Source of the DNA: Ornithinimicrobium murale
GTDB taxonomy: Bacteria; Actinomycetota; Actinomycetes; Actinomycetales; Dermatophilaceae
Assembly: GCF_003352835.1 (NCBI RefSeq)
Contig: NZ_QLVD01000004.1
Span: forward strand, 86,218-150,217
Length of the DNA: 64,000 bases
Direction: 5' to 3'
Every line of letters starts with the position of its first letter. The stretch's first letter is position 1. The position numbers and the translations under genes are program-made. Below are positions 44,068-53,823 of this stretch, in pieces. The notes beneath the pieces are model-generated. The model ran no database searches. It was not told the origin of the DNA and saw only the letters and a program-made list of their open reading frames with translations.

Positions 44068-44096
44068 ACTATGACACCAAAATGGTGTCATGTCAA
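44068..44096 (-). promoter_or_regulatory. Promoter of the RHH-DUF4097 operon
   Basis: On the minus strand TTGACA (44091-44096) and CATAGT (44068-44073) are exactly 17 bp apart. The ATG at 44061 begins 6 bases after the -10 box, so the mRNA should be leaderless. Confidence 0.75.
44071..44091. promoter_or_regulatory. Operator within the RHH promoter spacer
   Basis: ATGACACCA and TGGTGTCAT are 9-bp inverted arms around AAA. They fill the promoter spacer and part of both boxes, so a bound dimer pair would occlude RNA polymerase. Confidence 0.7.
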
Positions 44097-44204
44097 CACC
44101 ATAGTGACGTCAACACTGACGGCACGGTGTGTCACGCGTGGTGCACGGGTGCGGGAACAGGCCGCCCGGACGCCCATCTCGTTGGTGCCCGGGTCAGCAT
44201 CACC

Positions 44205-44210
44205 TAGGGT
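44205..44210 (+). promoter_or_regulatory. -10 box of a leaderless MBL gene promoter
   Basis: TAGGGT ends 7 bases before ATG 44218. Confidence 0.45.
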
Positions 44211-44217
44211 GAAGGTC

Positions 44218-45084
44218 ATGTCTGTGCCGCAGTTTCAGGAGGTCGCGCCTGGAACGTTCGTCCGCAGGCACTCCGAGTTGGACCTCAACTGCGGGCTCGT
44301 TGTCGGCTCGAGGCGGGCCCTGGTCATCGACACCCGCAGCACCACCGCCCGTGGTGAGGGCCTGGCTGCTGCCGTTCGTGAGATCACGCCCCTGGAGCAG
44401 GTCGTGGTCAACACGCACGCGCACTATGACCACTGCTTCGGCAACGCGGCCTTCCGGGACTCCCAGATCTACGCCCACGTGGGCGCGGCTGCCAGTCTGC
44501 AGCGCACCGCCGAGCACCAGCGCAGCCAGGTCGTGGAGCACCTGCGCCGCACAGAGCGCCCGGACCTGGCACAGACCTACGTCGACACCGAGGTGGTGCT
44601 GCCGTTCTACCTGGTCGACGACGAGGTGACGCCGATCGACCTCGGCGACCGCACGGCATACCTGCTCTTTGGTGGGCGCGGGCACACCGACCACGACCTC
44701 GTCGTCGCCGTCCCCGACGTCTCCACCGTCTTCTGGGCGGACCTGATCGAGCAGGGGGCCGACCCGGCGATGGACGACTCCTTCCCACTGGAGTGGGGCG
44801 CCACCCTCGCCAGACTGCAGGAGCACCCACACGTCCGGGACGCCCAGCTGCACGTGCCCGGTCACGGTGAGGTCGTTGAGCCGGCCTTCATCGCCCAGCA
44901 GCGGGCGACCCTCTCGGCGCTCGCCGACGATCTCACCAGCGCCCTGGCGGCCGGGGTCCAGGACGTTGACGGGCTGGTCGCCAAGACTCGCGGGCTGGGT
45001 CTGACGGACAGCACTCTGCGCGATGCTGCGGTGCGCACCCTGGAGACCCGCTCTGGCGCAGCCGAGGTCAACGCAGCACCATAG
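44218..45084 (+). CDS. MBL-fold metallo-hydrolase
   Basis: The 288-residue protein has THAHYDHCFGN near residue 70, a GRGHTDHDLVV segment, WADLIEQGADP and HVPGHGEVV, all metal-ligand motifs of the fold. It resembles the cyclase/SoxH-like quinoprotein-associated MBL group more than the formylmycothiol hydrolase at 3781. Frame upstream of ATG 44218 overlaps the RHH promoter and is not coding. The next gene starts 4 bp after its stop. Confidence 0.85.
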   Translation: MSVPQFQEVAPGTFVRRHSELDLNCGLVVGSRRALVIDTRSTTARGEGLAAAVREITPLEQVVVNTHAHYDHCFGNAAFRDSQIYAHVGAAASLQRTAEHQRSQVVEHLRRTERPDLAQTYVDTEVVLPFYLVDDEVTPIDLGDRTAYLLFGGRGHTDHDLVVAVPDVSTVFWADLIEQGADPAMDDSFPLEWGATLARLQEHPHVRDAQLHVPGHGEVVEPAFIAQQRATLSALADDLTSALAAGVQDVDGLVAKTRGLGLTDSTLRDAAVRTLETRSGAAEVNAAP

Positions 45085-45088
45085 GGGC

Positions 45089-47020
45089 ATGAGCAACGAC
45101 GCCGGGCCCGAGACGACCGCCGATCCCACCGTCTACCGCGACCTGGTCGCCGGCAGCCTGACTGATCCCGCAGCCTTCTGGGGGGCGGCGGCACAGGATC
45201 TTGATTGGATCCGGCGTCCGCAGACCGTGCTGGACTCCTCGCGCGAGCCGTTCTACGACTGGTTCCCCGACGGTGTCCTGAACGTCTGCTTCAACGCCCT
45301 GGATCGTCATGTTGTGCACGGCCGGGCCGACCAGACCGCCCTGATCTACGACAGCCCGGTCACCGGCAAGCAGCGGAGCTACACCTACGCCCAGCTGCTC
45401 GACGAGGTGGCCCGGTTCGCCGGTGTGCTCCGCAACCTCGGGGTCGAGCAGGGTGACCGGGTCGTGATCTATCTGCCGATGATCCCCGAGGCCGTGATCT
45501 CGATGCTGGCCTGTGCCCGCATCGGTGCCGTGCACTCGGTGGTCTTCGGCGGCTTCGCCCCGGCCGAGCTCGCCGCCCGGATCGAGGATGCCGAGCCGAA
45601 GGTCGTGATCTCCGCGTCCTGCGGTGTCGAGCCCACGCGGGTGGTGGAGTACAAGCCGATGCTCGACGAGGCCATTGACCGCTCGAGCCACAAGCCGGAC
45701 TTCACGGTGATCGTGCAGCGCGAGCAGGCGCTGGCCGAGATGGGCGAGCGCGACCTGGACTGGAAGACGCTGATGAAGCCCGACGCCATCGCGCCCGCCG
45801 GGTGCGTCCGGGTGCAGGCCACCGACCCGCTCTACATCCTCTACACCTCCGGCACCACCGGGAAGCCCAAGGGGATCGTGCGGGACAGTGGCGGTTATGC
45901 CGTCGCTCTGCGCTGGTCGATGAGCAACCTGTATGGCGTGCAGCCGGGTGAGACCTGGTTCTGCGGCTCCGACGTGGGCTGGGTGGTGGGCCACTCCTAC
46001 ATCGTCTATGCGCCTCTGCTGACCGGTGCCACCACGGTCCTCTACGAGGGCAAGCCGGTCGGCACTCCCGATGCCGGTGCCTACTGGCGGTTGATCCAGG
46101 AGCACCAGGTGGTCGCGGCCTTCTCTGCGCCGACGGCCATCCGGGCGATCAAGAAGCTGGACCCGGAGGCTGCGCTGCTGGCCGACTACGACATCTCCTC
46201 GCTACGGACCCTCTTCCTCGCGGGCGAGCGCCTCGACCCGGACACCTGGCAGTGGGCCACGGACGCCCTGGGCGTCCCGGTGATCGACAACTGGTGGCAG
46301 ACCGAGACCGGCTGGCCCATCACCATCAACCCGATGGGCATCGGCCAGCTCCCGATCAAGCCTGGGTCCTCCGGTCCGGCAACGGTCGGCTACGACGTGC
46401 AGGTGCTGGACCCGACCGGTCAGCCGGTGCAGCCCGGCGTCGAGGGCGCCATCTGCCTCAAGCAGCCGCTGCCGCCCGGCACCCTGCCCACGCTCTGGCG
46501 GGACGACGACCGTTATGTCGAGTCCTACCTGTCGGCCTTTCCCGGTTACTACCTCTCCGGCGACGGGGGCTACGTCGACGAGGACGGCTATGTCTTCATC
46601 ATGGGTCGCACCGACGACGTGCTCAACGTCGCCGGGCACCGGTTGTCGACCGGGTCGATCGAGGCAGCGCTGGCCGGTCACCCCTCGGTCGCCGAGTGTG
46701 CCGTGATCGGTGTCCGCGATGCACTCAAGGGTCAAGTGCCACGGGGTCTGGTCGTGCTCAAGGCCGGAGTCGAGTTTGACGTCGAGGGTGCCGAGTCGCT
46801 GCGCGCCGAGCTGATCCAGCGGGTCCGTGCCGAGGTCGGTGCCGTGGCGGCGCTGAACCGGGTGGATGTCGTGGATGCTCTGCCCAAGACGCGCTCGGGC
46901 AAGATCCTGCGCAAGACGATGCGCCAGATCGCCGACGGCGACGAGGCCCTGGTGCCCTCCACGATCGAGGACGCCACCGTGCTCGACGGGCTGCGCGGCG
47001 TGCTGGAGGGCGAGCGCTGA
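45089..47020 (+). CDS. prpE: Propionyl-CoA synthetase-like acyl-CoA ligase (PrpE type)
   Basis: The 643-residue AMP-forming ligase has the acetyl/propionyl-CoA synthetase N-terminal region (YDWFPDGVLNVCFNALDRHV), P-loop YTSGTTGKPKG followed by the PrpE-like GIVRDSGGYAVALRWSM, DNWWQTETGWP, the hinge GRTDDVLNVAGHRL, and the acetylatable Lys in TRSGKILRKTMRQ. The substrate is most likely propionate or another short acid. It begins 4 bp after the MBL gene, so they share an operon. Confidence 0.9.
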   Translation: MSNDAGPETTADPTVYRDLVAGSLTDPAAFWGAAAQDLDWIRRPQTVLDSSREPFYDWFPDGVLNVCFNALDRHVVHGRADQTALIYDSPVTGKQRSYTYAQLLDEVARFAGVLRNLGVEQGDRVVIYLPMIPEAVISMLACARIGAVHSVVFGGFAPAELAARIEDAEPKVVISASCGVEPTRVVEYKPMLDEAIDRSSHKPDFTVIVQREQALAEMGERDLDWKTLMKPDAIAPAGCVRVQATDPLYILYTSGTTGKPKGIVRDSGGYAVALRWSMSNLYGVQPGETWFCGSDVGWVVGHSYIVYAPLLTGATTVLYEGKPVGTPDAGAYWRLIQEHQVVAAFSAPTAIRAIKKLDPEAALLADYDISSLRTLFLAGERLDPDTWQWATDALGVPVIDNWWQTETGWPITINPMGIGQLPIKPGSSGPATVGYDVQVLDPTGQPVQPGVEGAICLKQPLPPGTLPTLWRDDDRYVESYLSAFPGYYLSGDGGYVDEDGYVFIMGRTDDVLNVAGHRLSTGSIEAALAGHPSVAECAVIGVRDALKGQVPRGLVVLKAGVEFDVEGAESLRAELIQRVRAEVGAVAALNRVDVVDALPKTRSGKILRKTMRQIADGDEALVPSTIEDATVLDGLRGVLEGER

Positions 47021-47199
47021 CGCCCAGAGCCTGACACGTGCCACGGGTCTACCCGGGCTGGGGTCGCATCGTGGGTAGTTGTCGTGCACGTGCCAACGCA
47101 CCGCTCGTGCTGTCCCGGTGAGATGCGCCGGTGACGGGTGGGGAGGGGTGAGCGGTCGGCATACGGACGCCCTGTTTTGTGCTCAGATCGCCCCAGATA
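47021..47199. other. Intergenic stretch upstream of the CIRCE sites
   Basis: I see no reading frame, RNA gene or clear terminator here, apart from short repeated words (CACGTGCCA twice, at about 47036 and 47088). Confidence 0.5.
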
Positions 47200-47226
47200 T
47201 TTGCACTCGACCCCTGAGAGTGCTAA
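47200..47226. promoter_or_regulatory. CIRCE element 1 (HrcA operator)
   Basis: TTTGCACTC-N9-GAGTGCTAA matches the CIRCE consensus with one or two changes in the left arm. HrcA is the known repressor of such sites. Confidence 0.9.
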
Positions 47227-47234
47227 TCATGGAC

Positions 47235-47261
47235 TTAGCACTCTGACCATGAGAGTGACAA
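47235..47261. promoter_or_regulatory. CIRCE element 2 (HrcA operator)
   Basis: TTAGCACTC-N9-GAGTGACAA has a perfect left arm and a two-base change in the right arm. It begins 8 bp after the first site. Confidence 0.85.
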
Positions 47262-47302
47262 TGACCGACCGATCGAGGGTTGGCCGTGTCGGCGCGACGT
47301 GA

Positions 47303-49021
<1,719 letters not shown>

Positions 49022-49064
49022 CCTAGCCACCCCACGAGTTCCCGCGTTTCTCGCGGACAACGAG

Positions 49065-49100
49065 CAACGGGGCGGTCTCCTTCGGGAGGCCGCCCCGTTG
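49065..49100 (+). terminator. Terminator of groEL
   Basis: A 16-bp stem (49065-49080 with 49085-49100, one G-T wobble) is capped by a TTCG tetraloop, 44 bp after the stop. Confidence 0.88.
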
Positions 49101-49135
49101 TGCTGTCCCGGGCTGAAAGCGGCCACGGTCGACAC

Positions 49136-49165
49136 TTGACAGAATGGTCGGGAATAACCGACCAT
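49136..49165 (+). promoter_or_regulatory. Promoter of the ArsR-type regulator gene
   Basis: TTGACA (49136-49141) stands 18 bp from GACCAT (49160-49165), which is 6 bases before ATG 49172. The transcript is probably leaderless. The palindrome at 49142-49167 sits within it. Confidence 0.55.
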
Positions 49166-49167
49166 TC
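49142..49167. promoter_or_regulatory. Palindromic operator of the ArsR-type regulator
   Basis: GAATGGTCGG and CCGACCATTC form perfect 10-bp arms around a 6-bp spacer, ending 4 bp before the start codon and covering the promoter. Confidence 0.75.
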
Positions 49168-49171
49168 GACT

Positions 49172-49801
49172 ATGACCGACCAAACGGGATCTCCCGACCT
49201 TCTCGTCGACCCGCCCGCGGGTGACGCGGTGCCCGCGCGACAGTTCCCGGACTACGACCTGCCCGACGCACTCACTCTCGAGGACCCGGCGCAGTATCGC
49301 GCGCTCTTCGAGGACACCCGGCAGGCGATCATCACGCTCCTCAACGAGCGAGCTGCCACGGTCTCCGAGCTGGCAGGGGTGCTCGACAAGCCCAAGGGCA
49401 CGATCGGGCACCACATGCAGGTGCTGGCCGACGCCGGGCTGGTTCGCGTGGTGCGGACCGAGAAGGTGCGGGCGCTCGAGGCGAAGTACTGGGGCCGCAC
49501 GGCCCGGATCTTCTACTACCAGACCCTGGAGGCGGGGGACGCCCAACGACTGCTGGAGCGGTCGGCCGCGGAGGTGGGCCGGCTCGAGGCGAGCGCGCAG
49601 GAGGACCCCTTCATGGACGTCAACCGCCGGGACGTCCGGGTGCCCGCAGAACGCGCCCGGGAGTTCCGTGACCGCCTGGCGCGACTGCTGGTGGAGTTCG
49701 CCGACGAACCGCGGGCAGGGGACACGACGTATGCCGTGGTGTACGGAATCTTCCCCAGCTCGCTCGCCGCGCTGCCGGACCGAGGGGGCGAGGGGGCGTG
49801 A
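49172..49801 (+). CDS. ArsR-type winged-helix regulator
   Basis: The 209-residue protein has a winged helix at about residues 45-115 (LFEDTRQAIITLLNERAATVSELAGVLDKPKGTIGHHMQVLADAGLVRVVRTEKVRALEAKYWGRTARIFYY). The C-terminal half is helical and may bind an effector. Its gene overlaps the MFS exporter by 4 bp (GTGA), and an inverted repeat covers its promoter, so it most likely represses itself and the exporter until a drug-like ligand binds. Confidence 0.88.
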   Translation: MTDQTGSPDLLVDPPAGDAVPARQFPDYDLPDALTLEDPAQYRALFEDTRQAIITLLNERAATVSELAGVLDKPKGTIGHHMQVLADAGLVRVVRTEKVRALEAKYWGRTARIFYYQTLEAGDAQRLLERSAAEVGRLEASAQEDPFMDVNRRDVRVPAERAREFRDRLARLLVEFADEPRAGDTTYAVVYGIFPSSLAALPDRGGEGA

Positions 49802-51180
49802 CCCAGCACCGGAATCGCCCCGCACCACTGGGCGCCAACTACTGGAAACTGTTCACCGCCTCAACGATGACCAACCTCGGTGACGGCCTGATGGCCGTTG
49901 CCGTGGTCTGGCTCGCCTCGGCCCTGACCCGGGACCCAACGCTGATCGCCCTGGTCGGGCTCGCTTCCCGGTTGCCGTGGCTGCTCTTCTCGCTGCCGGC
50001 CGGGGTCATCACCGACCGGTTCGACCGGCGGGTCCTGGTGGCCTGGATGGACGTCCTGCGGGTCGTGATCATCGCCGGCTTCGCCGTGCTCGTGCTGCTC
50101 AACCAGGACGGTCTGCCCACCCCCGAGCAACTCGCCGCCGGCACCGTCCCGGCGCCGGACAACGGCGGACTGCTGCTCGGTGCGCTCTGTCTGGCGGCGC
50201 TGTTGCTGGGCTTCGCCGAGGTCGTCCGGGACAACGCGGCCCAGACGCTCATGGCCTCCGTCGTCGACAAGCCTCAGCTGGAGCGGGCCAACGGCCGGCT
50301 GTGGGGAGCCGAGACGGCGATGAACAACTTCGTGGGCCCACCGCTGGGTGGTGTCATCATCGCGGTCGCCCTGGCCCTCCCGTTCTTCCTGAACGCCGGG
50401 CTGCTGGCGGTCGGCGCCGCCCTGATCTTCGGGCTCACCGGCACCTTCCTGCCCAAGGGGCAGAGCACCAGCGGCAAGATCCAGTGGCGCGCCGAGATGG
50501 GGGAGGGGTTCCGCTGGCTGTGGAACAACCACCTCCTGCGGGCACTGGCGATCGTCCTCGGTGTGATGAACATGCTCTCGGCGCTGTCGATGATCATCAT
50601 GGTGCTCTTCGTCCAGGAGATCCTGGGCCTCTACGAGGGCTGGCAGTTCGGCCTGGTCATCACCGGCACGGCGGTCGGCGCGGTCTTCGGCTCGCTGGTG
50701 GCGGACCGGATCTCGGCCCGCCTGAGTCCGGGCACGAGCCTGTTCGTCTCGATCATCGGCATGGGGGTGACGATGATCGTCATCGGACTGACGTCCTCGG
50801 CGGCGGTCGTGTGGGTGATGGGTGTGGTCAGCGGCCTGTTCGTCGTGCTCTGGAACGTCATCACCGTGTCGCTGCGGCAGCGGATCATCCCGGATCACCT
50901 GCTCGGCCGCGTCAACTCGGTCTATCGCTTCTTCGGCTGGGGCACCATCTCGATCGGCACCCTGCTCGGGGGCGTCCTGGTCTCGACGGGCGAGCCGTTC
51001 CTCGGCCGCGAGTGGGCCCTGCGGATGCCCTTCCTGATCGCCGGCGCCGCCACGATGCTGATGCTGATCGTGGCCCTGCCGCGCCTCAACACCCGCAAGA
51101 TCGAGGAGGCTCAGGAAGCCGCGGCCCAGGCCGAACAGGCACAGGGCCCCGTGGAGGACTCCGCCCGCGATGTGGTGTGA
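49798..51180 (+). CDS. MFS exporter (MFS_3/EntS-like)
   Basis: The 460-residue membrane protein has 12 hydrophobic segments. It carries the motif-A-like loop PAGVITDRFDRRVLVAWMD after helix 2, RDNAAQTLMASVVDKPQLERANGRLWGAE in the MFS_3 style, and a Glu/Gln/Ala-rich cytoplasmic tail. It probably exports drugs or siderophore-like compounds. It is translationally coupled to the upstream regulator. A stem-loop terminator lies 70 bp downstream. Confidence 0.9.
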   Translation: MTQHRNRPAPLGANYWKLFTASTMTNLGDGLMAVAVVWLASALTRDPTLIALVGLASRLPWLLFSLPAGVITDRFDRRVLVAWMDVLRVVIIAGFAVLVLLNQDGLPTPEQLAAGTVPAPDNGGLLLGALCLAALLLGFAEVVRDNAAQTLMASVVDKPQLERANGRLWGAETAMNNFVGPPLGGVIIAVALALPFFLNAGLLAVGAALIFGLTGTFLPKGQSTSGKIQWRAEMGEGFRWLWNNHLLRALAIVLGVMNMLSALSMIIMVLFVQEILGLYEGWQFGLVITGTAVGAVFGSLVADRISARLSPGTSLFVSIIGMGVTMIVIGLTSSAAVVWVMGVVSGLFVVLWNVITVSLRQRIIPDHLLGRVNSVYRFFGWGTISIGTLLGGVLVSTGEPFLGREWALRMPFLIAGAATMLMLIVALPRLNTRKIEEAQEAAAQAEQAQGPVEDSARDVV

Positions 51181-51250
51181 CCCACGGCCGACTCCGCGAC
51201 CCGCAATTGGTGTGACGTGACCCGCGACCGTGAGTCGCAGAACGCCCGGC

Positions 51251-51284
51251 GCGGGCAGCGCCCCCACTCCAGGGCGCTGCCCGC
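51251..51284 (+). terminator. Terminator of the regulator-MFS operon
   Basis: A 13-bp GC-rich stem (51251-51263 with 51272-51284) closes an 8-nt loop. Confidence 0.75.
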
Positions 51285-51388
51285 CGTCTGCGGGGAGCAG
51301 GTCAGAGCTAGTGATGCCGCGGTCAGGTGTGGCGCGCGATCAGGGGAGCGCTCCGCATACGGGTGGTCGGCGTGGGGACGACCACCGC

Positions 51389-51419
51389 GGCACCCGGCAC
51401 CTCACACATGCCGGGTGCC
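51389..51419 (-). terminator. Terminator of the WXG100 gene
   Basis: An 11-bp stem (51389-51399 with 51409-51419) with a 9-nt loop lies just past the WXG100 stop codon. Confidence 0.7.
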
Positions 51420-51425
51420 CGGCGC

Positions 51426-51722
51426 TCACTGGGCCGTGAACCGCTGCCGGTTGGCCTGCTCCACCAGGTCGTAGTCCTCACCGGCGGTCTTCAGCGCCAC
51501 CGAGATCTCCTGCAACGAGGCGCGGACCTGCTCCTGCGTCGCACTCCACCGCTGGGTGATGTTGGCGAAGTTGCCGGCCGCGGCGCCGCGCCAGCAGTCC
51601 TGCAGCCCGTTGAGGCGCGCCATCATCGCGCGCACGTCTCCCTCGATCTGTGCCGAGATTCGCTGGATGTCGCCCGATGCCGCGGTGATCCGGGCGGTGT
51701 CGACCGCAAAGGTGTTGCTCAT
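51426..51722 (-). CDS. WXG100-family protein (EsxA/CFP-10-like)
   Basis: The 98-residue helical hairpin has the turn motif WRG near residue 44 (LQDCWRGAAAGNF), with heptad-like helices either side and no signal peptide. Such proteins are substrates or partners of type VII secretion. No partner Esx gene, EccC or other ESX component is in this window. ATG 51722 begins the conserved region; longer frame upstream is Arg-rich and unlikely. Confidence 0.88.
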   Translation of the reverse strand: MSNTFAVDTARITAASGDIQRISAQIEGDVRAMMARLNGLQDCWRGAAAGNFANITQRWSATQEQVRASLQEISVALKTAGEDYDLVEQANRQRFTAQ

Positions 51723-51896
51723 GGTCCCTCCCCTTCCTCGGGTGGCCCGACCCGTGCGGTCGGACCGATGCCTATGGAAGGTAGGCGGGATCGTCCAGGT
51801 CCCGCAGAAGTTGTCCACAAGGGTCGATCAGCGGGCACTGCGGGCAGTCGCCAGGAGCCGGGTGGCGGGTGGGAACCGGCAGAGCCGTGCGGGCGC

Positions 51897-52661
51897 TCAG
51901 TTCTGCCCGGTCGACACACCTGCGGTCGCGGCATCCGCGATCGCGCAGGCCAACTCGACAGGCTGGCTCCACATGGGCCAGTGGCCTGTGGGGAGGTCAA
52001 CGGTCGTCAGGTCCTCCAGCCGGTTGACCTCAGTCATCAACGGATGCCCGTCTCGAGCCAACCGAAGGATCTCCTGGGCCGAGATCGAGGAACAGATCAG
52101 CGTGGTCGGCACCCGGAGCCGCGCGTCGTTGTCCAGGCGGATCGGGCGGCCGACCACCGGTCCGGGCTCGGGCACGGCGCGCTCTCGGAAGCGGTCAAGA
52201 TGTGACGTTGAGAGGCCGGCCAACGAGGCCGTCTCGCCGAGAACGTCGAAGGGCGGGAGCGGCACCGACCGCTCGCCCTGCGCGGTGGGGTCGTAGACGA
52301 GCCCGTCGGCGGCCGGGCCGCTGTCCACGTAGATCACCCGAGAGACCATCGCAGGGTCCCGGTCCAGGGCCACCGAGGTGGCGAGGTTGCCGCCGCTGTG
52401 GGCCACCAGGACCACCGGCCCCGCTCGGCCTGCCTCGGCCACAACCGCGGCGAGTCCGTCGGCCTGGTCCTCAATGGTGGTGGTGGGGTCCCCTTGTCCC
52501 GGCTCACGGCCAGGCAGGGTCACGGCTTGGGCCGGGAAGCCTCGGTCGGCGAGCTCGGCGCCGACCTCGTCCCAGGCCCACGCGCCGAGCCAGAAGCCGG
52601 GAACCAGGACGAGGCTGGGTGTCATCGTGGTCGGGGTTGTCGACGTGTGTGGTGTGTTCAT
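51897..52661 (-). CDS. Alpha/beta hydrolase
   Basis: The 254-residue protein has the oxyanion region LVLVPGFWLGAWAWDEV, nucleophile elbow AHSGGN near residue 91, and catalytic His in TGHWPMWSQP. It resembles AB_hydrolase_6/EstC-type esterases. A WYL-type regulator is divergent across 80 bp and a palindrome lies between them, so that regulator probably controls this gene. The substrate is unknown. Confidence 0.88.
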   Translation of the reverse strand: MNTPHTSTTPTTMTPSLVLVPGFWLGAWAWDEVGAELADRGFPAQAVTLPGREPGQGDPTTTIEDQADGLAAVVAEAGRAGPVVLVAHSGGNLATSVALDRDPAMVSRVIYVDSGPAADGLVYDPTAQGERSVPLPPFDVLGETASLAGLSTSHLDRFRERAVPEPGPVVGRPIRLDNDARLRVPTTLICSSISAQEILRLARDGHPLMTEVNRLEDLTTVDLPTGHWPMWSQPVELACAIADAATAGVSTGQN

Positions 52662-52702
52662 GAGGCCAGGCTGATGCGGGCGGAGGTCAACCGCATGTCA
52701 CT

Positions 52703-52717
52703 ATTGGTGACACCAAT
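52703..52717. promoter_or_regulatory. Operator-like palindrome between the hydrolase and WYL regulator
   Basis: ATTGGTG-A-CACCAAT is a perfect 7-bp inverted repeat; an overlapping TGTCAC-N5-GTGACA palindrome spans 52696-52712. It sits centrally in the divergent promoter gap. Confidence 0.55.
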
Positions 52718-52741
52718 TTCCCGATGCGGAGGCGATCGAGC

Positions 52742-53461
52742 ATGCGCCGCACTGAACGCCTGCACGCGCTGACCGAGGCGCTGCGTCGCACTGGTCCCCG
52801 GGGTCGGTCGGCCAGTGACCTCGCCCTGGAGTTCGGCGTCACCACGCGAACCATCAAGCGCGACCTGGGTGCCCTGGCCAGCTCCGGCCTGCCGGTCTGG
52901 AGCCGCCCGGGACCGGGCGGCGGCTACGGCCTCACCGAGCGAGCAGCGCTCCCACCCATCAACCTGGACGCCACCCAGGCCCTGGCGCTCCTGGCCGCAT
53001 GCGCTGTGGCTGAGGGCGCGCCCTTCGACGACGCGGCACAGGCGGCGGTCCGCAAGGTGCTGGATGTGCTCGACCCAGCGACCCGACGTCGCGCCGAGGC
53101 CCTGACGGGACGGCTGTGGGTCGACCACCCGCCGGTCACACCACGCCGCATCCGGTCTGCGTGCGAGCAGGCACTCGCTGACCAGCACACGGTGCGGATC
53201 CGCTACGTGGCCGCGGACGGAGCAACCACCGACCGCGAGGTCGAGCCGATGATCCTCGCGCAGACCTCGGGTCGCTGGTTCCTGATCGGATGGTGCCGAC
53301 TCCGCGACGCGGTGCGCTGGTTCGACCTGTCCCGGATCAGTCGTGCGACGACAACCCGGACGCCGTGCACAGGTCACGACATCAGCGAGATCGGTCAGCC
53401 CCCAGCGTCCGCCCGCGCCGTCGGACCGGGCGAGGTCGAGGGACTACGCTCACCCCGATGA
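52742..53461 (+). CDS. HTH-WYL regulator (YafY/DeoR-like)
   Basis: The 239-residue protein has an N-terminal HTH_11 domain ([40 protein letters not shown]) with a GGYGL wing and a WYL effector domain at about 140-220 ([34 protein letters not shown]). Such regulators bind nucleotides or other ligands through WYL. It is divergent from the alpha/beta hydrolase. The ynfA-like ATG overlaps its stop (ATGA). Confidence 0.88.
   Translation: MRRTERLHALTEALRRTGPRGRSASDLALEFGVTTRTIKRDLGALASSGLPVWSRPGPGGGYGLTERAALPPINLDATQALALLAACAVAEGAPFDDAAQAAVRKVLDVLDPATRRRAEALTGRLWVDHPPVTPRRIRSACEQALADQHTVRIRYVAADGATTDREVEPMILAQTSGRWFLIGWCRLRDAVRWFDLSRISRATTTRTPCTGHDISEIGQPPASARAVGPGEVEGLRSPR
53445..53450 (+). promoter_or_regulatory. 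Possible internal -10 box for ynfA
   Basis: TACGCT ends 7 bases before the ynfA ATG at 53458 and lies within the end of the regulator gene. It could drive a leaderless transcript in addition to readthrough. Confidence 0.3.
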
Positions 53462-53796
53462 CCACCACGCGCTCGTTGCTGCTCTTCGCCCTGGCCGCCT
53501 TCCTGGAGATCGGGGGTGCCTGGCTGGTCTGGCAGGGCATCCGGGAGCACCGGGGGTGGCTGTGGATCGGGCTCGGGGTGATCGGCCTCGGTCTCTACGG
53601 GGTGGTGGCCACCCTCCAACCGGACGCGAACTTCGGACGGATCCTCGCGGCATACGGAGGGGTCTTCGTGGCCGGGTCGCTGGCCTGGGGCGTGGTCGTG
53701 GACGGCTTCCGGCCCGATCGTTACGACGTCGTCGGTGCCCTCATCTGCCTCGCCGGCGTGGCGGTCATCATGTATGCCCCGCGCGCGGTGGCCTGA
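53458..53796 (+). CDS. ynfA: YnfA/UPF0060 small membrane protein
   Basis: The 112-residue protein has four membrane helices and the family motifs [40 protein letters not shown] and [16 protein letters not shown]. YnfA proteins resemble small multidrug transporters. ATG 53458 overlaps the regulator stop. Any substrate is unproven. Confidence 0.88.
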   Translation: MTTTRSLLLFALAAFLEIGGAWLVWQGIREHRGWLWIGLGVIGLGLYGVVATLQPDANFGRILAAYGGVFVAGSLAWGVVVDGFRPDRYDVVGALICLAGVAVIMYAPRAVA

Positions 53797-53823
53797 GCCG
53801 CGGCACCGAGGACGGAGACCCGC

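Noticed and set aside
51426..51722. Type VII secretion locus
   Set aside because: Only a lone WXG100 gene is present, with no EccC, EccB, EccD, mycosin or partner Esx gene.
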